The notes: generated by a model from the letters alone, not told the origin. Shown: positions 14,701-25,085, counted from the stretch's first letter. The stretch is DNA of 64,000 nt from Trogon surrucura (GCA_020746105.1 CM036618.1:3550501-3614500); one strand, 5' to 3'. Program-made: numbers and translations.

Positions 14701-17700
14701 GTGCAGTTAACCAGTCATTTTAAGCGTGCACCTAAACATATGCAGGAAGACAACCTAAATAAACAAGACAAACAAAGAACGGGAGACAGGAAGATTACGA
14801 ACTTCATTAAAGGCGATGGGAAACGGCGGATCAAAATGGACCAATTAACCCAAGGCCGCATGAAGGCAGCGAGAAGTCAAGTCCGCCGAGGCGCTTTCAA
14901 CATCGTCAGGAAATCATCTTTCCCTAAAATGCAACACTTGGGATTTGGGCCAGAGGGAGAGAATATCACACAGAATCACAGAATTGCTGAGGCTGGAAAA
15001 GCCCTCTGAGATATCAAGTCCAGCCCATGACCCAACCCCACCACATGGGCCAGACCAGGGCACCAAGTGCCACATCCAGCCTCTCCTTGAACCCCCCCAG
15101 GGACGGTGACTCCCCCTGCCCTGGGCAGAGCATCCCAGTGCCTGAGCACCCTCTCCGTGAGGAAGGGCTGCCCGAGATCCAACCCAAACCTCCCCTGACG
15201 CAGTTTCAGACCGGGCCCTCTCGTCCTGGGAGAAGAGCCCGACCCCACCTGAGTGCACCCTCCCTGCAGGGAGTTGCAGAGAGTGATGAGGTCCCCCCTG
15301 AGTCCCCTCTTCTCCAGCTGAACACCCCCAGCTCCCTCAGCCTCTCATTTCTTGCCAAGGGTTTGTTTCGTTCTTGAAGAACTAATATTGTCAGGATGTA
15401 TGTGATTTTTTTACCATACTTTCGAAGCTTTCAAGCTCAAAAGACTTCCTTGTGTGGCAGCCCCATAAAAAGTAATAGTCTGATAAAGTAAAAAAAAATA
15501 AAAATCTCAGTCCATAAAAGAGATTTTACAGTAGGTTAAACGACTGAGTGCTGAGAGGAATCAACAGAGCCTTTGCTTGTTTTGCTTCTCTACAGGAAAA
15601 CAACTTATTTCCAGCTGGCAGCCTTCAGAGAAGCATCTACTACAAGCCCTGCCTGTGCCGCTAACAAAAGTGGGAAAAGTGACACCGTGGACTGTGATTT
15701 TTAACGCCCAAACAAATTAGGATTCCCTGCTGCCCCGCTGAGAACTAAAACTCTGGCTCCCTTAGCAACGTGGCTCACCTCTCTCCTTTTTTTTTTTTTT
15801 TGCGGCGTTTGAAACCTGGAGCTAGGAAGGTGGGACGATTAACGTAGTTTGTCACCTTCCCTCGGCCCGGTAGCAGATGATCTCTGAAGGTTTCCAGTGG
15901 GTTGCAGGAGGAAGGAACTAAAAAGCTAACACGCTGGGAGCGAAAGCTAAGTCCTATAAAAACAGGGAACACCTTGGCTGTTGTTTTCATCTGTAGCTGA
16001 TAGTGAAAAAAGCACCATAAAAAGACAATAAGAAGCGATTAAACAGAGGGTTTGCCCCCGAGCTGAGCAACAGCCCCTCCCTTTCAACCATGTTTCTTGA
16101 TTTGTCCCTTTGAAACCTCTTGATCAACAACAACTTTCCCTCGCTCAGGCACCGAAAACGAAACGTTTGATGCCTTTTTCTTTTTTAAAATCTAACTACA
16201 ACAACATTTTAGGTACGGCTGTTTTCCGTCATGCTCTCTCTGCGACTAGCTCCCCAGGTGGTGACTTTGCAAATCCCAGGATATTAAACCCAACGCAATT
16301 CTCGCAGCCGTAAAGCCACCGTATGCATCCAAGGATTTGTCTACACGGCAGAGGTAATCCACGTCAACCCAACGTGTGAATTTAAATTAGCTCCCAAATC
16401 GAGCTGTTTGAAGTAGTTCAACTAATCCACTTGAAAAGTTAATTTCTATTAATTTTCCTGAATATCTTTCTGTAGAGAAGCCCTAAGATGTTCCACTCCC
16501 AGCAGGAGGCTGGCAACAAAATGCAAGGGCACCCAAATACAAAGATTGAAATTTTAAGAGCCCTTCCGCTTCCCAGCACTTGCCATCCAAGTATTTCAAA
16601 CCTCTTGACTACCACTATGAGATTAATCCTGACATTTCTGTCAGGTTGACATGCTCTCATTGTTAAATATGGTAAGCCAGATGCAGGAAAATAAAGAAAC
16701 TTGCTTATATCTCTAGAGAAAGTATTTAAGAAAGTGAGGAACAACTTCAGGCCGCACACAGCAACTATAAAATCATCTCTCCCCAAACAAAAACCACAAA
16801 AGACTGGTTAGTGAATGCTTTATCAAAATATTTGTTCGCTGGCATAGTAAGAGCGAGAAAGGAAACAACGTACTATTTTCTAGCCAAAAAAACTCAGCTC
16901 AGAAGTTTCCACCAACCTTCTGGGCTGCTCAAAAAATGCTGCTGGCGATAGCAAGGCAATTCTGGACAAGCAGCACCATCCAGTGGAGAAAAAGTGTCAT
17001 TTCTTCAGATAGTTCTTCACTTGATATCCCGTGATTTGACAAAGATCGATTGCTAAATCCTTTTACCAAGATTAATTCTGTGCCTGAAGCCTGAATTTAA
17101 CCATCATTTCTGAAAGTTCCCTGTCAGCTCTCATCCAAGCCCCCGTTGCCGGTGATAATACAGAAAATAAACAGGATAATTTTCACCAATGAACAGGAAA
17201 AAAAAATATACTATCCACAGGAGGGATTTTATTTTTAATTTAAGCTATAAAATCCATCACTAACATCTATTTCTTCTGGATAAGCCTCAATAAGACAGAT
17301 AAAGTTTATTAAAAGTTAAAAAGAGTTAAAAATAGGCATAAAATAAAAGATAACTCTTTGGCCATTTCTGCAATTGATTTTTTTTAAACAAATTTCAAAC
17401 TACATAAACACAAAATTATTGAATTTGTCCTTTCTCACAAGGTGTTGCAGAAGTTGGAAGGGATCATCTACTTCGACTCCCTGCTTAAGCAGGCTGTCCA
17501 GGTCTACATTCAATCTGGTTCTGAGTATCTCCTCAGACTGATACCCCACAGCCTCCCTGAGCAATTTTTTTCCAGTGTTTGGCCACCTTCACAGTGAAAA
17601 AAATGGAATTTCTCGTGTTGCAATTTGCTCTCCCTGCTTCTTGTCCTGTCACCGGGTACTGCTGAGAAGTTACCTGAAGTGCCTGAGATACATGTCCTTT

Positions 17701-20700
17701 CACAGCTGTAGTAAATTCAACCACGGTAGGAAATTCAACCATCCAACTTGTATTATTTTTTAGGATGAACATTAATAAAAGCCTCAAAACTCAGACATTA
17801 CAAACAAAAATGCGGGTGTGCAATGGGGCTTCACGACTGTAACTGCAGCTGAAGGTGATGAACAAAGACTTACAACCCTGCAAACGTGACTCTCAGCACT
17901 TAGATTTGTTTTTTAAGGCATTTGATTTTACAATTCACCACATACAGAAGCTACAGTTACGCATTGGCACAGCTTGCCCAGAGAGGTGGTGGAGGCCCCA
18001 TCCCTGGAGACACTCAAGATCAGGTTGAACGGGGCTCCGAGCAACCTGATCTGGTTAAAGATGTCCCTGCTCACTGCAGGAGGGTTGGACTAGGTGACCT
18101 TTAAAGGTCCCTTCCAGCCCAAACCATTCAATGATTCTGTGATTATTGATACGTGCATCGCCCAACCAAAACAATTAACCCATTCTGAAAAAAATGGTAC
18201 CAACAAAGTTCACATCTAAAATGTTTAGACCATTACAGACGTAAATCCAGCTTTGTTTGCCTCAGTTCACACCCGTATCTTCCACTGGAAACCGTTATTT
18301 TCTAACTAGGCATTATACTTTAGTCCATCTTTCATGCAATCAAGCAAACAAATTCGTTAGACCCTGTGCTCTCACGTTAAGGGTGTCCTGACACCACTAA
18401 GCTTATCAAGACCACCTCAGGACACTAACAACAGTCAGACAGAAGTATATTAGTCATGGGATATACAAATCTACAGTTGAGAAATTTAGTCTTTCTACTT
18501 ATATGCAGTGTTAGATTTACTAGGAAAAGCTACTTCATAGGAATGCATCTTTAACTTGGAAGAGAAGGCAGCAAAAGTTCTTAGTTCCCACTTTGGCCAG
18601 TCCCCGAAGAGTTCTGTTTCCTGAACTGCTTTACTTGATAAAGAGATACCAGTCAGGATATTCATTCAATGTTTTACTCAATTTCTTTAGATATGGGGAG
18701 CCCAAGCCCCCAAACACCTCAGACCTCAGAGTGGAACTCTATTTTATTCCATTATCAGCAAAAAGTTAATCAGAATTATCAGTCTGTGTATAATAAAACC
18801 TTCAGAAACTATTCTCTCAGCAACCCCTTTACAGAGAAGGTATAAAACAACCACACGGCCTTACCCCGAGCTCTCCCCAGGAGTCTGATGTCAATAGGTT
18901 AGAAATTAACTTTGCTAGACTTCATGAAACAACATGCCTTTGTCTGACAAGCAGGCCAGGTCTGTCTAAAGCAGAAGTTTAAAAGGATGTATTACTGGTA
19001 TAGCCAGCAACTCGTGAAGAACTGTTTAAAAGGTCAAAAGAAGTAAGAAATGAAGGGAAAGGTAAGTCTGGCAGGGGGAGATTGCAACCACGGATCCCAA
19101 AACACCACTGATCCAAAAGATTAGGGCAGGGGAGGCCAATTAGCCATGCATGCTCATTTACATACCAGGTAAAGGAACTGTAACAAATCATTTAATAGAA
19201 TAACAATTCATATGTATTATGAAGTTGAATATATTAACGCTTTGTGTATAAATAACTGTTAATTTGGGACCTCAGTGTGCTGTGGACCCACAGACACACA
19301 CCTGTGTAATAAAAGGAAACCCCTCAGCTCAGTGTGTGGATTGGCTTTTTGCACACCAGGTGATGAACCTGGTTTTTGGGACCATGAGTTCAGTAGATTT
19401 ACTTCCCTTTTTTGAAGCACTTGCCTAAAACCCCTTACATCCTACTCTTGCTTTTCCCAACCCAGAATTTAGCTGACCCCCAGAGTTCCCTATACACACA
19501 GAAGGCTGAGTTAAGCTCAAATGCTAAGCCTGGGTATGATCAAAAAGACCAACGCCCACAGAGACCTCCTGGCTCCTTCGAGTCCTGCCTGGCTGCCACG
19601 TAGCAGGTGGCACAGTGGGGCAGCCCTGGCCTCGAGGTTTCAGGATATCTAGCCTCTTAACACACCACTAAGGAGATGACACCGAGGCACTGAAAGGAAA
19701 TCACAGAATGCTCAAGGTTGGAAGGGACCTCTGGAGATCATCTAGCACAACCCCCCTGCCAAAGCAGGATGACAGAATCTAGGGCAGGTCACACATGAAC
19801 ACATCCAGACGGGTCTTGACAGTCTCCAGAGGAGACTCCACAACCTCTCTGGGCAGGCTGTGCCAGGGCTCTGTCACTCTCATAGGAAAGTTCTTCCTCA
19901 TATTGAGGTAGAACTCCCTGTGCTCTAGCTTGAATCCATTGCCCCTTGTCCAACCACAAAGCACAACTGAAACGAGGTTGTCCCTTCCTTCTTGACACCC
20001 AACCCTCATACATTTATACACATTAATTAGACCCCCTCTCAGTCTTCTCCTCTCCAGACTAAAAAGCCCACGGTTTCTCAGCCTTTCCACATAAGGCAGG
20101 TGTTCCAGTCCCTGGTTTGGGTTGGAATGGACCCAAAACCCATCTAGTTCCAACTCCCCTGACATGGGCAGGGACATCTCCCACTAGACCAGGCTGCTCA
20201 AAGCCCCATCCAATCCAGCCTTGCACACTTCTACGCGTGAGGTATCCACAACTTCTCTGGGCACCACGTTCCAGGGTCTCACCATCCTCCTAGTAAAGAA
20301 CTTCTTCCTAAGGTCTAATCTAAATGTATCCTGCTCTAGTTTAAAAGCACTGCCCCTTGTCCTACCACTACACAGCCTGACCAAGAGTCCCTCCCCAGCC
20401 TTCCTGTAGCCCCCTTCAAGTACTGGGAGGCCTCTACAAGGTCTCCCCGGAGTTTTCTCTTCTCCAGGCTGAGCAGCCCCACCTCTCTCAGCCAGCACAG
20501 GGGAGCTGCTCCAGCCCCCGGAGCATCTTCGTGGCTTCCTCAGGCCCCCTCCAACAGCTCCATGTCCCTCTTGTGCTGGGGGCTCCAGGGCTGGAGGTAA
20601 AAACCGTCTGAGAGACCCCACCCCGCCAACCCTGGACCCGCCCCTCACCCCTCATCCCCCCCAGGCTGGGAACAGACAGAGACCCGCAAACCCCGACCCG

Positions 20701-20862
20701 GCCACCGCGGGGCCCCGCCGCCCCCGGGAGCGCCGCCTTCGCCTCATCAGGGAGGGCGGAGGAAAGGCCTGAGGCAGCGCCCAGGCCGCCCCTCCCCGGG
20801 CCCTTCCCCGCCGCCCGCTCGCAGGGACGGGAACTGCACTCACGCTCCGCCAGCATCGCCAT
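2713..20862 (-). CDS. PINX1: PINX1, six 5' coding exons (3' end outside window)
   Basis: PINX1 is a nucleolar and telomeric G-patch protein. It binds TERF1/TRF1 and the telomerase catalytic subunit, restrains telomerase, and like yeast Pxr1/Gno1 is linked to rRNA processing through a DEAH helicase. Six spliced segments (19, 110, 93, 79, 93 and 71 nt) give 155 uninterrupted codons that align end to end with my memory of human PINX1. They include the start MAMLAEPRRRQKW, the G-patch core [14 protein letters not shown] (about residues 33-46), [18 protein letters not shown] (about 75-92), [16 protein letters not shown] and [10 protein letters not shown]. All junctions seen are GT-AG. The C-terminal lysine-rich telomerase-inhibitory part, normally in the last exon, is not in the window, so the gene is cut by the left edge and not broken. 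The part seen spans about 18 kb, against roughly 75 kb for the whole human gene, in keeping with short avian introns. Identification is firm; exact residue identity to any species is not computed. Confidence 0.97.
3301..3760 (+). mobile_element. CR1 LINE 3' fragment
   Basis: 5'-truncated plus-strand copy. It matches the CR1 ORF2 end (TACAAGAAGGACACTGAGGT, the AAGAGGAGGCTGAGG block, GACAAGTGATAGG) and the 3' terminus with TTAAAGGTCTTTTCC and GATTCTGTGA. It is moderately decayed, with small gaps. It shares the GTTTAGTCAAG...GTCAGTGTTAGG variant with the copy at 39889, so the two belong to one subfamily. Confidence 0.9.
4471..4748 (-). mobile_element. CR1 LINE 3' fragment
   Basis: Minus-strand CR1 tail: the degraded terminus TCGTAGAATTATTTAGGTC, then GACCTTTAAGATCATTGAGTCCAAGC, through the TCCAATCTAAACCTCCCC block to the CCTCTTGTGCTGTCACTTGTTAC block. 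It is an older, diverged copy. Confidence 0.88.
6209..6301 (-). CDS. PINX1: PINX1 exon 5 (basic region)
   Basis: The 93-nt, phase 1/1 exon encodes [18 protein letters not shown] and then [13 protein letters not shown]. The acceptor is TTTTTAG and the donor GTAAGA. It is lysine- and serine-rich, in keeping with nucleolar targeting in the family. It reads in frame from exon 4 (G+AG gives Glu) and into exon 6 (G+GT gives Gly). Confidence 0.95.
8021..8645 (-). mobile_element. CR1 LINE 3' part
   Basis: About 620 bp of minus-strand CR1. On the minus strand it encodes the end of ORF2 ([29 protein letters not shown]) and the upstream [13 protein letters not shown] block in two frames, so at least one frameshift is present. 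The 3' terminus ATCACAGAATGTCAGGGATTGG is at 8021. Confidence 0.95.
9493..9762 (-). mobile_element. CR1 LINE 3' tail
   Basis: A 270-bp minus-strand tail starting ATCACACAGAATGTTCGGGG and running to the TTGTCCCTTGTCCTGTCA block. Its minus strand still encodes [12 protein letters not shown] in frame. It is close in sequence to the copies at 23289 and 36456, suggesting the same young subfamily. Confidence 0.94.
10754..10832 (-). CDS. PINX1: PINX1 exon 4
   Basis: The 79-nt exon is entered in phase 0 and left in phase 1. It encodes [20 protein letters not shown] and then H-G-Q-G-E-T. The acceptor is TTTACAG and the donor GTAGGT. This acidic, leucine-bearing segment directly follows the G-patch and is among the most conserved parts of the family. 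Confidence 0.96.
10833..11462 (-). other. PINX1 intron 3
   Basis: A 630-bp intron, the shortest seen in the gene, with no recognisable repeat. Confidence 0.92.
11463..11555 (-). CDS. PINX1: PINX1 exon 3 (end of G-patch)
   Basis: The 93-nt, phase 0/0 exon encodes 31 residues, G-L-G-A-Q-E-Q-G through A-T-I-N-Y-E, completing the G-patch begun in exon 2. The acceptor is TAG and the donor GTGAGC. The length equals the human exon's 31 codons. Residues before and after the junction read straight into exons 2 and 4. Confidence 0.96.
11556..13834 (-). other. PINX1 intron 2
   Basis: An intron of about 2.3 kb with no recognised transposon or RNA gene. It is AT-rich with short A-runs only. Confidence 0.9.
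13835..13944 (-). CDS. PINX1: PINX1 exon 2 (start of G-patch)
   Basis: The 110-nt exon is entered in phase 1 and left in phase 0. It encodes residues 7-43, from P-R-R-R-Q-K-W to G-W-S-K-G-K. The acceptor follows a pyrimidine stretch ending in CTCTAG, and the donor is GTATGA. Choosing this acceptor makes the residue count match human PINX1 exactly. It gives proline at residue 7, where human has arginine as I remember it. An AG nine bases further in would shift the frame and can be excluded. Confidence 0.96.
14965..15348 (-). mobile_element. CR1 LINE 3' tail, GAGGCTGGAAAAGCCCTC type
   Basis: About 385 bp on the minus strand. The terminus ATCACACAGAATCACAGAAT is followed by GAGGCTGGAAAAGCCCTC, a different subfamily from most copies here. 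It is a sister of the plus-strand copy at 24822-25085. It ends at the AGCTCCCTCAGCCTCTC block. Confidence 0.92.
17436..17672 (-). mobile_element. old CR1 LINE tail
   Basis: A diverged minus-strand CR1 3' piece: TTGGAAGGGATCATCTAC, CCCCACAGCCTCCCTGAGCA and TTCTTGTCCTGTCACCGG blocks, with many substitutions and gaps. Confidence 0.75.
17962..18144 (+). mobile_element. CR1 LINE 3' tail
   Basis: A 183-bp plus-strand tail: GCACAGCTTGCCCAGAGAGG, then GGTTGGACTAGGTGACC, TTTAAAGGTCCCTTCCAGCC and the ATTCAATGATTCTGTGA terminus. Confidence 0.93.
18870..19370 (+). mobile_element. possible solo LTR (fossil)
   Basis: A candidate retroviral LTR without internal genes. A TATAAATA box (about 19244) is followed about 60 bases later by AATAAA (about 19308), then a GT-rich stretch, which is the spacing of an LTR U3-R-U5. 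Outer limits are uncertain, and target-site duplications and family could not be established. It is old, with no coding part. It could instead be ordinary AT-rich sequence. Confidence 0.35.
19700..20112 (-). mobile_element. CR1 LINE 3' part
   Basis: A minus-strand CR1 of about 410 bp. Terminus ATCACAGAATGCTCAAGGTTGG is at 19700. The minus strand encodes [23 protein letters not shown] and [11 protein letters not shown], with small indels. It abuts the next CR1 with no spacer. Confidence 0.93.
20113..20597 (-). mobile_element. CR1 LINE 3' part, close to PINX1 exon 1
   Basis: A second, different-subfamily minus-strand CR1 directly right of the previous one. Its 3' end lacks the usual ATCACAGAAT terminus and starts at GGGTTGGAATGGACCC, as if cut by the neighbour's insertion. 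It includes TCTTCTCCAGGCTGAGCAGC and GGGGGCTCCAGGGCTGGA. It ends about 250 bases from the PINX1 coding start, at the island edge. Confidence 0.92.
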
Positions 20863-21500
20863 CTTGGGGGCTTTGCTCCCTCGGCGGCGCCGCCGCGTCC
20901 CGGCACCCTGGGGCGGACCTTTGTGACTTCAGGCGGCCAGAGAAGCGCCTGATTAAAAAAATCTTGAAGCAGGCAAGCGCGCCGGCTATCAGGGAGGAAA
21001 TAGAGGGTACACGCTGCTAAAGTTCTACTAAGGATGTCAAAAGGCTTGTTGCTTGTAGGCCGGCTACCGTCGGGCGTTCCCCGGAGCATATTGGAACAGG
21101 CAGATTTTCGGGCAGCCCAAGCGCTGCTGGCGCGGAAGGGAGGGGAGCGGTCTCCGCCTTCCCCACTGAGGGCGGGCGGTGCCGGGTGAGCGCGGCGGCC
21201 GCTCCCCGGCGGCGTCGGGGCTGTTAGAGCTGCTAAAACTGCTGCGAGGGGATGGCAGCGTCCTTTAGGCCCTTTAAGTGTCCCCACAGATGGAGTTCGA
21301 GGTGTTTCAGGGTCTCCACAGGCGGCGCCCGCCGTGGGGGGGGCGGGGCGGGGAGCGGGACGCGCAGCGCGCACTGAGGCCTCGGGGTGTGTGTGGGTAA
21401 AAATAACGGGGCGTAAGTAGCCTGAATGTCCCTGAACTTACCCAAATCGGTGCCTGTCGCGGGAGGGAGGAGTGGTGAGTGGTGGTGGGGCCTCACATCC
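20600..21500. promoter_or_regulatory. CpG-island promoter of PINX1
   Basis: This block is dense in CG dinucleotides and GC-rich, in contrast to the AT-rich DNA on both sides. It covers exon 1 and about 640 bases upstream. Tandem GC boxes (GGGGCGGGGCGGGG type) lie at about 21341-21354, and a near-CRE TGACTTCA lies close to 20927. No TATA box is placed near the start, as usual for housekeeping promoters. Long frames across it, such as minus-strand 20652-21374, are alanine/proline-rich artefacts of base composition. Confidence 0.85.
20844..20862 (-). CDS. PINX1: PINX1 exon 1, coding part
   Basis: This encodes M-A-M-L-A-E plus the first base of codon 7 (phase 1 exit). The start was chosen because it lies in the CpG island, has A at -3 and G at +4, and gives exactly the N-terminus expected for PINX1. 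The donor GTGAGT follows immediately. A second in-frame ATG two codons later (residue 3) is conserved in the human protein and could also be used. The 5'UTR continues rightwards, but its end cannot be set from sequence. Confidence 0.95.
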
Positions 21501-21674
21501 CTTGTTACAGCACCCTCCGCCTGTCCTGTGGGGAAGCTGAGCTTGTTGTGGGACAGCTCTTGGTGCAGAACCAGTCAGAGAAGTCTAAGGGCACCAGCTT
21601 GAAGCCTCTTTAGGTGAATTACATCTCTCTTCTTCTTTCCTAGGACTCTCAAAGGATCCGTGATGAACCCAGGT

Positions 21675-22099
21675 CTTCCTGGTGGGGTGGCTCCAGAGGG
21701 GGCCACGAAGATGATCCAAGGGCTGGAGCAATTCTGTGAGAGAGTTGGGGCATCAGCCTGGAGAAGAGAAGGCTCTGGGGAGACCTTATTGCAGGACTTG
21801 AAGGGGACTTATAAGATCTTTTAAGGTCGGAGCAATCTTCTTAGCAAGGCCTGTTGCAACAGGATAAGGGGTAATGGATATAAGGAAGAAGGTTTTTTAC
21901 AATGAGGGTGGTGAAACTCTGTCACAGGTTGCCCAGAGAGGAGGTGCAGGCTCTGTTCTTGAAGACATTCAGGGTCAGGCTTGATGGGGCTCTGAGCAAC
22001 CTGATTTATTTAAAGATGCCCCTGGTGACTGCGAGGGGGTTGGACTAGATGACCTTTAAAGGTTCCTTCCATCCCAAAACGTTAAATGATTCTATGAAT
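21675..22099 (+). mobile_element. CR1 LINE 3' part upstream of PINX1 promoter
   Basis: About 425 bp on the plus strand: GGCTCCAGAGGGGGCCACGA, CAGCCTGGAGAAGAGAAGGC, the CACAGGTTGCCCAGAGAGGA block and GGTTGGACTAGATGACC, ending ATGATTCTATGAA. It is moderately diverged. With the copies at 19700-20597 it brackets the CpG island. Confidence 0.92.
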
Positions 22100-23288
22100 A
22101 TCAGCTCAGTGCACCCTGGGTTACCCACCTTAGATGTGGAAAAAAAAATACTGTTTTTCCTTTCTGCAGCAAATTTTATGTATTTGAGGAGTGCGCACAA
22201 CCCCTCATTGATGTTTTCTTGCTGAATCAAACCGCCTCTAATAGTCTTTTCTTGCAGATCATGTTTTTTCAGCACTTGGTCATCCATGTTTTCTGTTTTT
22301 TTAGCCACTCTCCAGTTGCTTCTTCATTTATTTGAAATACGGCACCCAAAACCCAACACACGTGATGCTGCTGCGTTCTTCAGAGCACTTAACTGGAGTT
22401 GCAGGCTGGCTCTCTGGCTGTGTTTTGCCCACAGCTCTTTCCTTCCATTTGGATAACTGAATTACAGCTCCCCCAGTTCTTTTAAAGTGCTTTCCTTTTG
22501 ATTTAGGTTACGTTTCCCTGTTTGCTTATGCGAACACTGTGCAAGACTGTTTTTAAAGGCTGTGTAGCCAAACCAGAAATGATAACTGTGTCTTTTCCTC
22601 TGTAAGATGCATTCTTTCAGTTAGAAAAGTTAGATTGATAGGATGGAGCCTTTTTTTTTTGGCAAATGTATAAACTTACAAGTAGCTTGTTGATTTTTTT
22701 TTTAATAGTTTATACTTGGTTGCTATTAAACTGGCTGCCTGTGCCCCACTCCCTCCTTTAAAGAAAGGTATCATGCTGGTCCTTTTGAAGTCTTCTAAGA
22801 CCACATCCAGCCATCAGAAATTCTCACAGTGTGTGTTCTCACCAGGTGTTTTTTTTTTTAACAGTTCTCTGTGTACTCTTGGAGTACGTTCATCAGGCTT
22901 GACTGACATGAAAACAAATAAATGCTTTCCAGTCCTTTACTACCTGAGAGAGAGATCTTTTCTCTTTGCCTCTCTCGTTAATTGTGTTAGCCAGCTGATG
23001 ACTGCATCTCGTCCTTTCAGTGAAGACGGAAAGGATGAATCACGTTCTGCTCCCTGGGATGTGCAGTGGATCAGCCTTGCCTTTGCTCTTTACCTCTTCT
23101 GTGCTGTATAAAGCTCTGCAACTGCAGGTTGGATCTCGTTCAGTTCCTTGATTTTGTTCGTTGTGTCTATTATGCTCATCCTATATGTCTATATGTGCTC
23201 TGCATAAGGTGACTTTACACCTAGTTCTTGTGTCCTGGCTTGCGGCTGGGTGTTACGCACTGATGGGCTTATGAGTGTTAGGGTAAGG
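22100..23288. other. intergenic, no recognised feature
   Basis: AT-rich DNA upstream of PINX1 with several T-runs (22650, 22690, 22850). A 131-codon plus-strand frame at 22716-23111 has no recognisable family signature and is probably chance. Confidence 0.6.
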
Positions 23289-23455
23289 AATCACAGAATG
23301 TTCAGGGTTGGAAGGGACCTTGAAAGATCATCTAGTCCAACCCCCCTGCCAGAGCAGGATCACCTAGGGGAGGTCACACAGGAACCCATCCAGGTGGGTT
23401 TTGAATGTCTCCAGAGAAGGAGACTCCACAGCCTCTCTGGGCAGCCTGGGCCAGG
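23289..23455 (-). mobile_element. CR1 LINE 3' tail
   Basis: A 167-bp minus-strand tail, little diverged: ATCACAGAATGTTCAGGGTTGG through GCAGCCTGGGCCAGG. It is truncated abruptly and followed by pyrimidine-rich unique DNA. Confidence 0.95.
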
Positions 23456-24821
23456 CGCCCTGTTTCTTCCCAGCTTCCAACCTCCATCCTCTCCACCATG
23501 GTCATCATCCCTCTTCTCCTACCCAGCCACTCTGTGTAAGACTTAACAGTGCAGAGAATGGCCAGCCTGGCTCAGGATAATTTGAAAGAGCAGCAAAGCA
23601 GCTCATCCTCTGTGGAAACCCCTTTCTGCCCATATTCTGAAGTCGCAACGTGACTTTAGATAACCCTCGTTTGCAAATCCCCATTCTGTGATTCTGTGAG
23701 TCCCTGTCTTTGATTCATAAACCAGGCTTCTAAAAGACTGCCTGAGAATTCTGCCTTTCAAGCCTACCTGAATTTTTTCTTTGGCTCCTCTACTCTCCTG
23801 CCTTAGGAAGCAGAACCATCGTTTGCACTGGAAATAACCAAGTGAAGCACAAACTTTCACTTAATGTTATCCATGAACCCTAGAAGAGCTTTCTTTCTGT
23901 TTTCCCTTTTTTTCTTGTCCTTCACACACAGCAGAGACCTGCTTGGACAGGGATTCTGCCCCAGTCTGCTTTCTAGTGCTTGCAGATCACCTGCCAGGAT
24001 CCTCCTCCTCTTTCATCACCACCCAGGGGTCCTCAACAGTGGCCACTCTGTGCTGGATCTGAAATAAAAGATGATTTATCCTCCCCTTGGTCATCCTTCT
24101 ACCTGTGTTTCCTGAAAGTACTGTGGGCAGTACTGACCGTTTCTGTGAATTAATCCCTCTAAGGGCTCTATTACAAATTGTGGTGTCCATCCACGTCACT
24201 TAACTTGCGTGAGCCATTCCACACCAGCCAAATTCTCCTCCCATTTGTGATTCTGGAGAGCTGTTAGAAGTCTTCCAAGCAGAGAATCAAGTGTCATATT
24301 TGATCACCCCAATAGGTAGCAGCATTACACACGTTTCAGTCAGCTTCACTGGGCTATAAAGACATCACTGAAGGTGGAAGATGGGAAGTAATTTAACGGA
24401 TGCCTCGAGGTTGAGATTTGTTTGTTTGCTTTTGAAACTTCATATTCGACTGTGTCGGAGCACTCCAAAGCTGCCTTACTCCCCTGCCTGCAAAGAACCG
24501 CGGCTCGACAAACAAATGAGATCACACCTGCTTTAATTATTGCTGACTGTATTTGCTTAGCAGTAGGCTTGAGGTTAAGGTCCACATTAGTCTACTCTGA
24601 TGCAGACATGGTTCTTGCAAATTAGTAGTTTATAAGTGCTGATCCTAAAAACATTTAAGTACATGAATATGCACAGGGGCGGTGGAATTTAGCAAAACGC
24701 ACAAAAAGGGAAGCCTCCACCCGTGGGCAATCATTATATTTCACAGTTACATACGTGAGTAAAAGCTGGTGTCACAGGAAAGAAAAAATACATTAATGCA
24801 TATGTATGTATGTGTGTATTA
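23456..24821. other. intergenic, no recognised gene
   Basis: Unique sequence. A short ATTCTGTGATTCTGTGAG stretch (about 23683-23700) looks like an isolated CR1 3'-terminal repeat. Nothing else was recognised. Confidence 0.5.
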
Positions 24822-25085
24822 GCGACAGGACGAGAGGGCCCAGCCTGAAACTGCGTCAGGGGAGGTTCAGGTTGGATCTCAGGCAGCCCTTCCTCACGGA
24901 GAGGGTGCTCAGGCACTGGGATGCTCTGCCCAGGGCAGGGGGAGTCACCGTCCCTCGGAGGGTTCAAGGAGAGGCTGGATGTGGCACTTGGTGCCCTGGT
25001 CTGGCCCATGTGCTGAGGTTGGGTCATAGGCTGGACTTGATAATCTCAGAGGGCTTTTCCAGCCTCAGCAATTCTGTGATTCTGT
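24822..25085 (+). mobile_element. CR1 LINE 3' tail, same type as 14965
   Basis: A 264-bp plus-strand tail: GAGGGCCCAGCCTGAAACTG to GAGGGCTTTTCCAGCCTCAG and ATTCTGTGATTCTGTA. The minus strand shows the same blocks as the copy at 14965-15348, so the two are a subfamily pair in opposite orientation. It is preceded by a small TATGTATGTATGTGTG stretch. Confidence 0.93.

Larger units (their letters stand above)
13945..20843 (-). other. PINX1 intron 1
   Basis: A 6.9-kb first intron and the main site of repeat insertion in the gene: CR1 pieces at 14965-15348, 17436-17672, 17962-18144, 19700-20112 and 20113-20597, plus an LTR-like segment near 19 kb. Its first 240 bases are GC-rich and belong to the CpG island. 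Confidence 0.9.

Noticed and set aside
20488-20862. 124-codon minus-strand frame starting at the PINX1 ATG
   Set aside because: Beyond the first six codons it is intron 1 read-through; the GTGAGT donor and exon 2 fit show the true structure.
20652-21374. 240-codon minus-strand frame upstream of PINX1
   Set aside because: Ala/Pro/Arg-rich frame produced by the CpG island; no domain and it overlaps the promoter.
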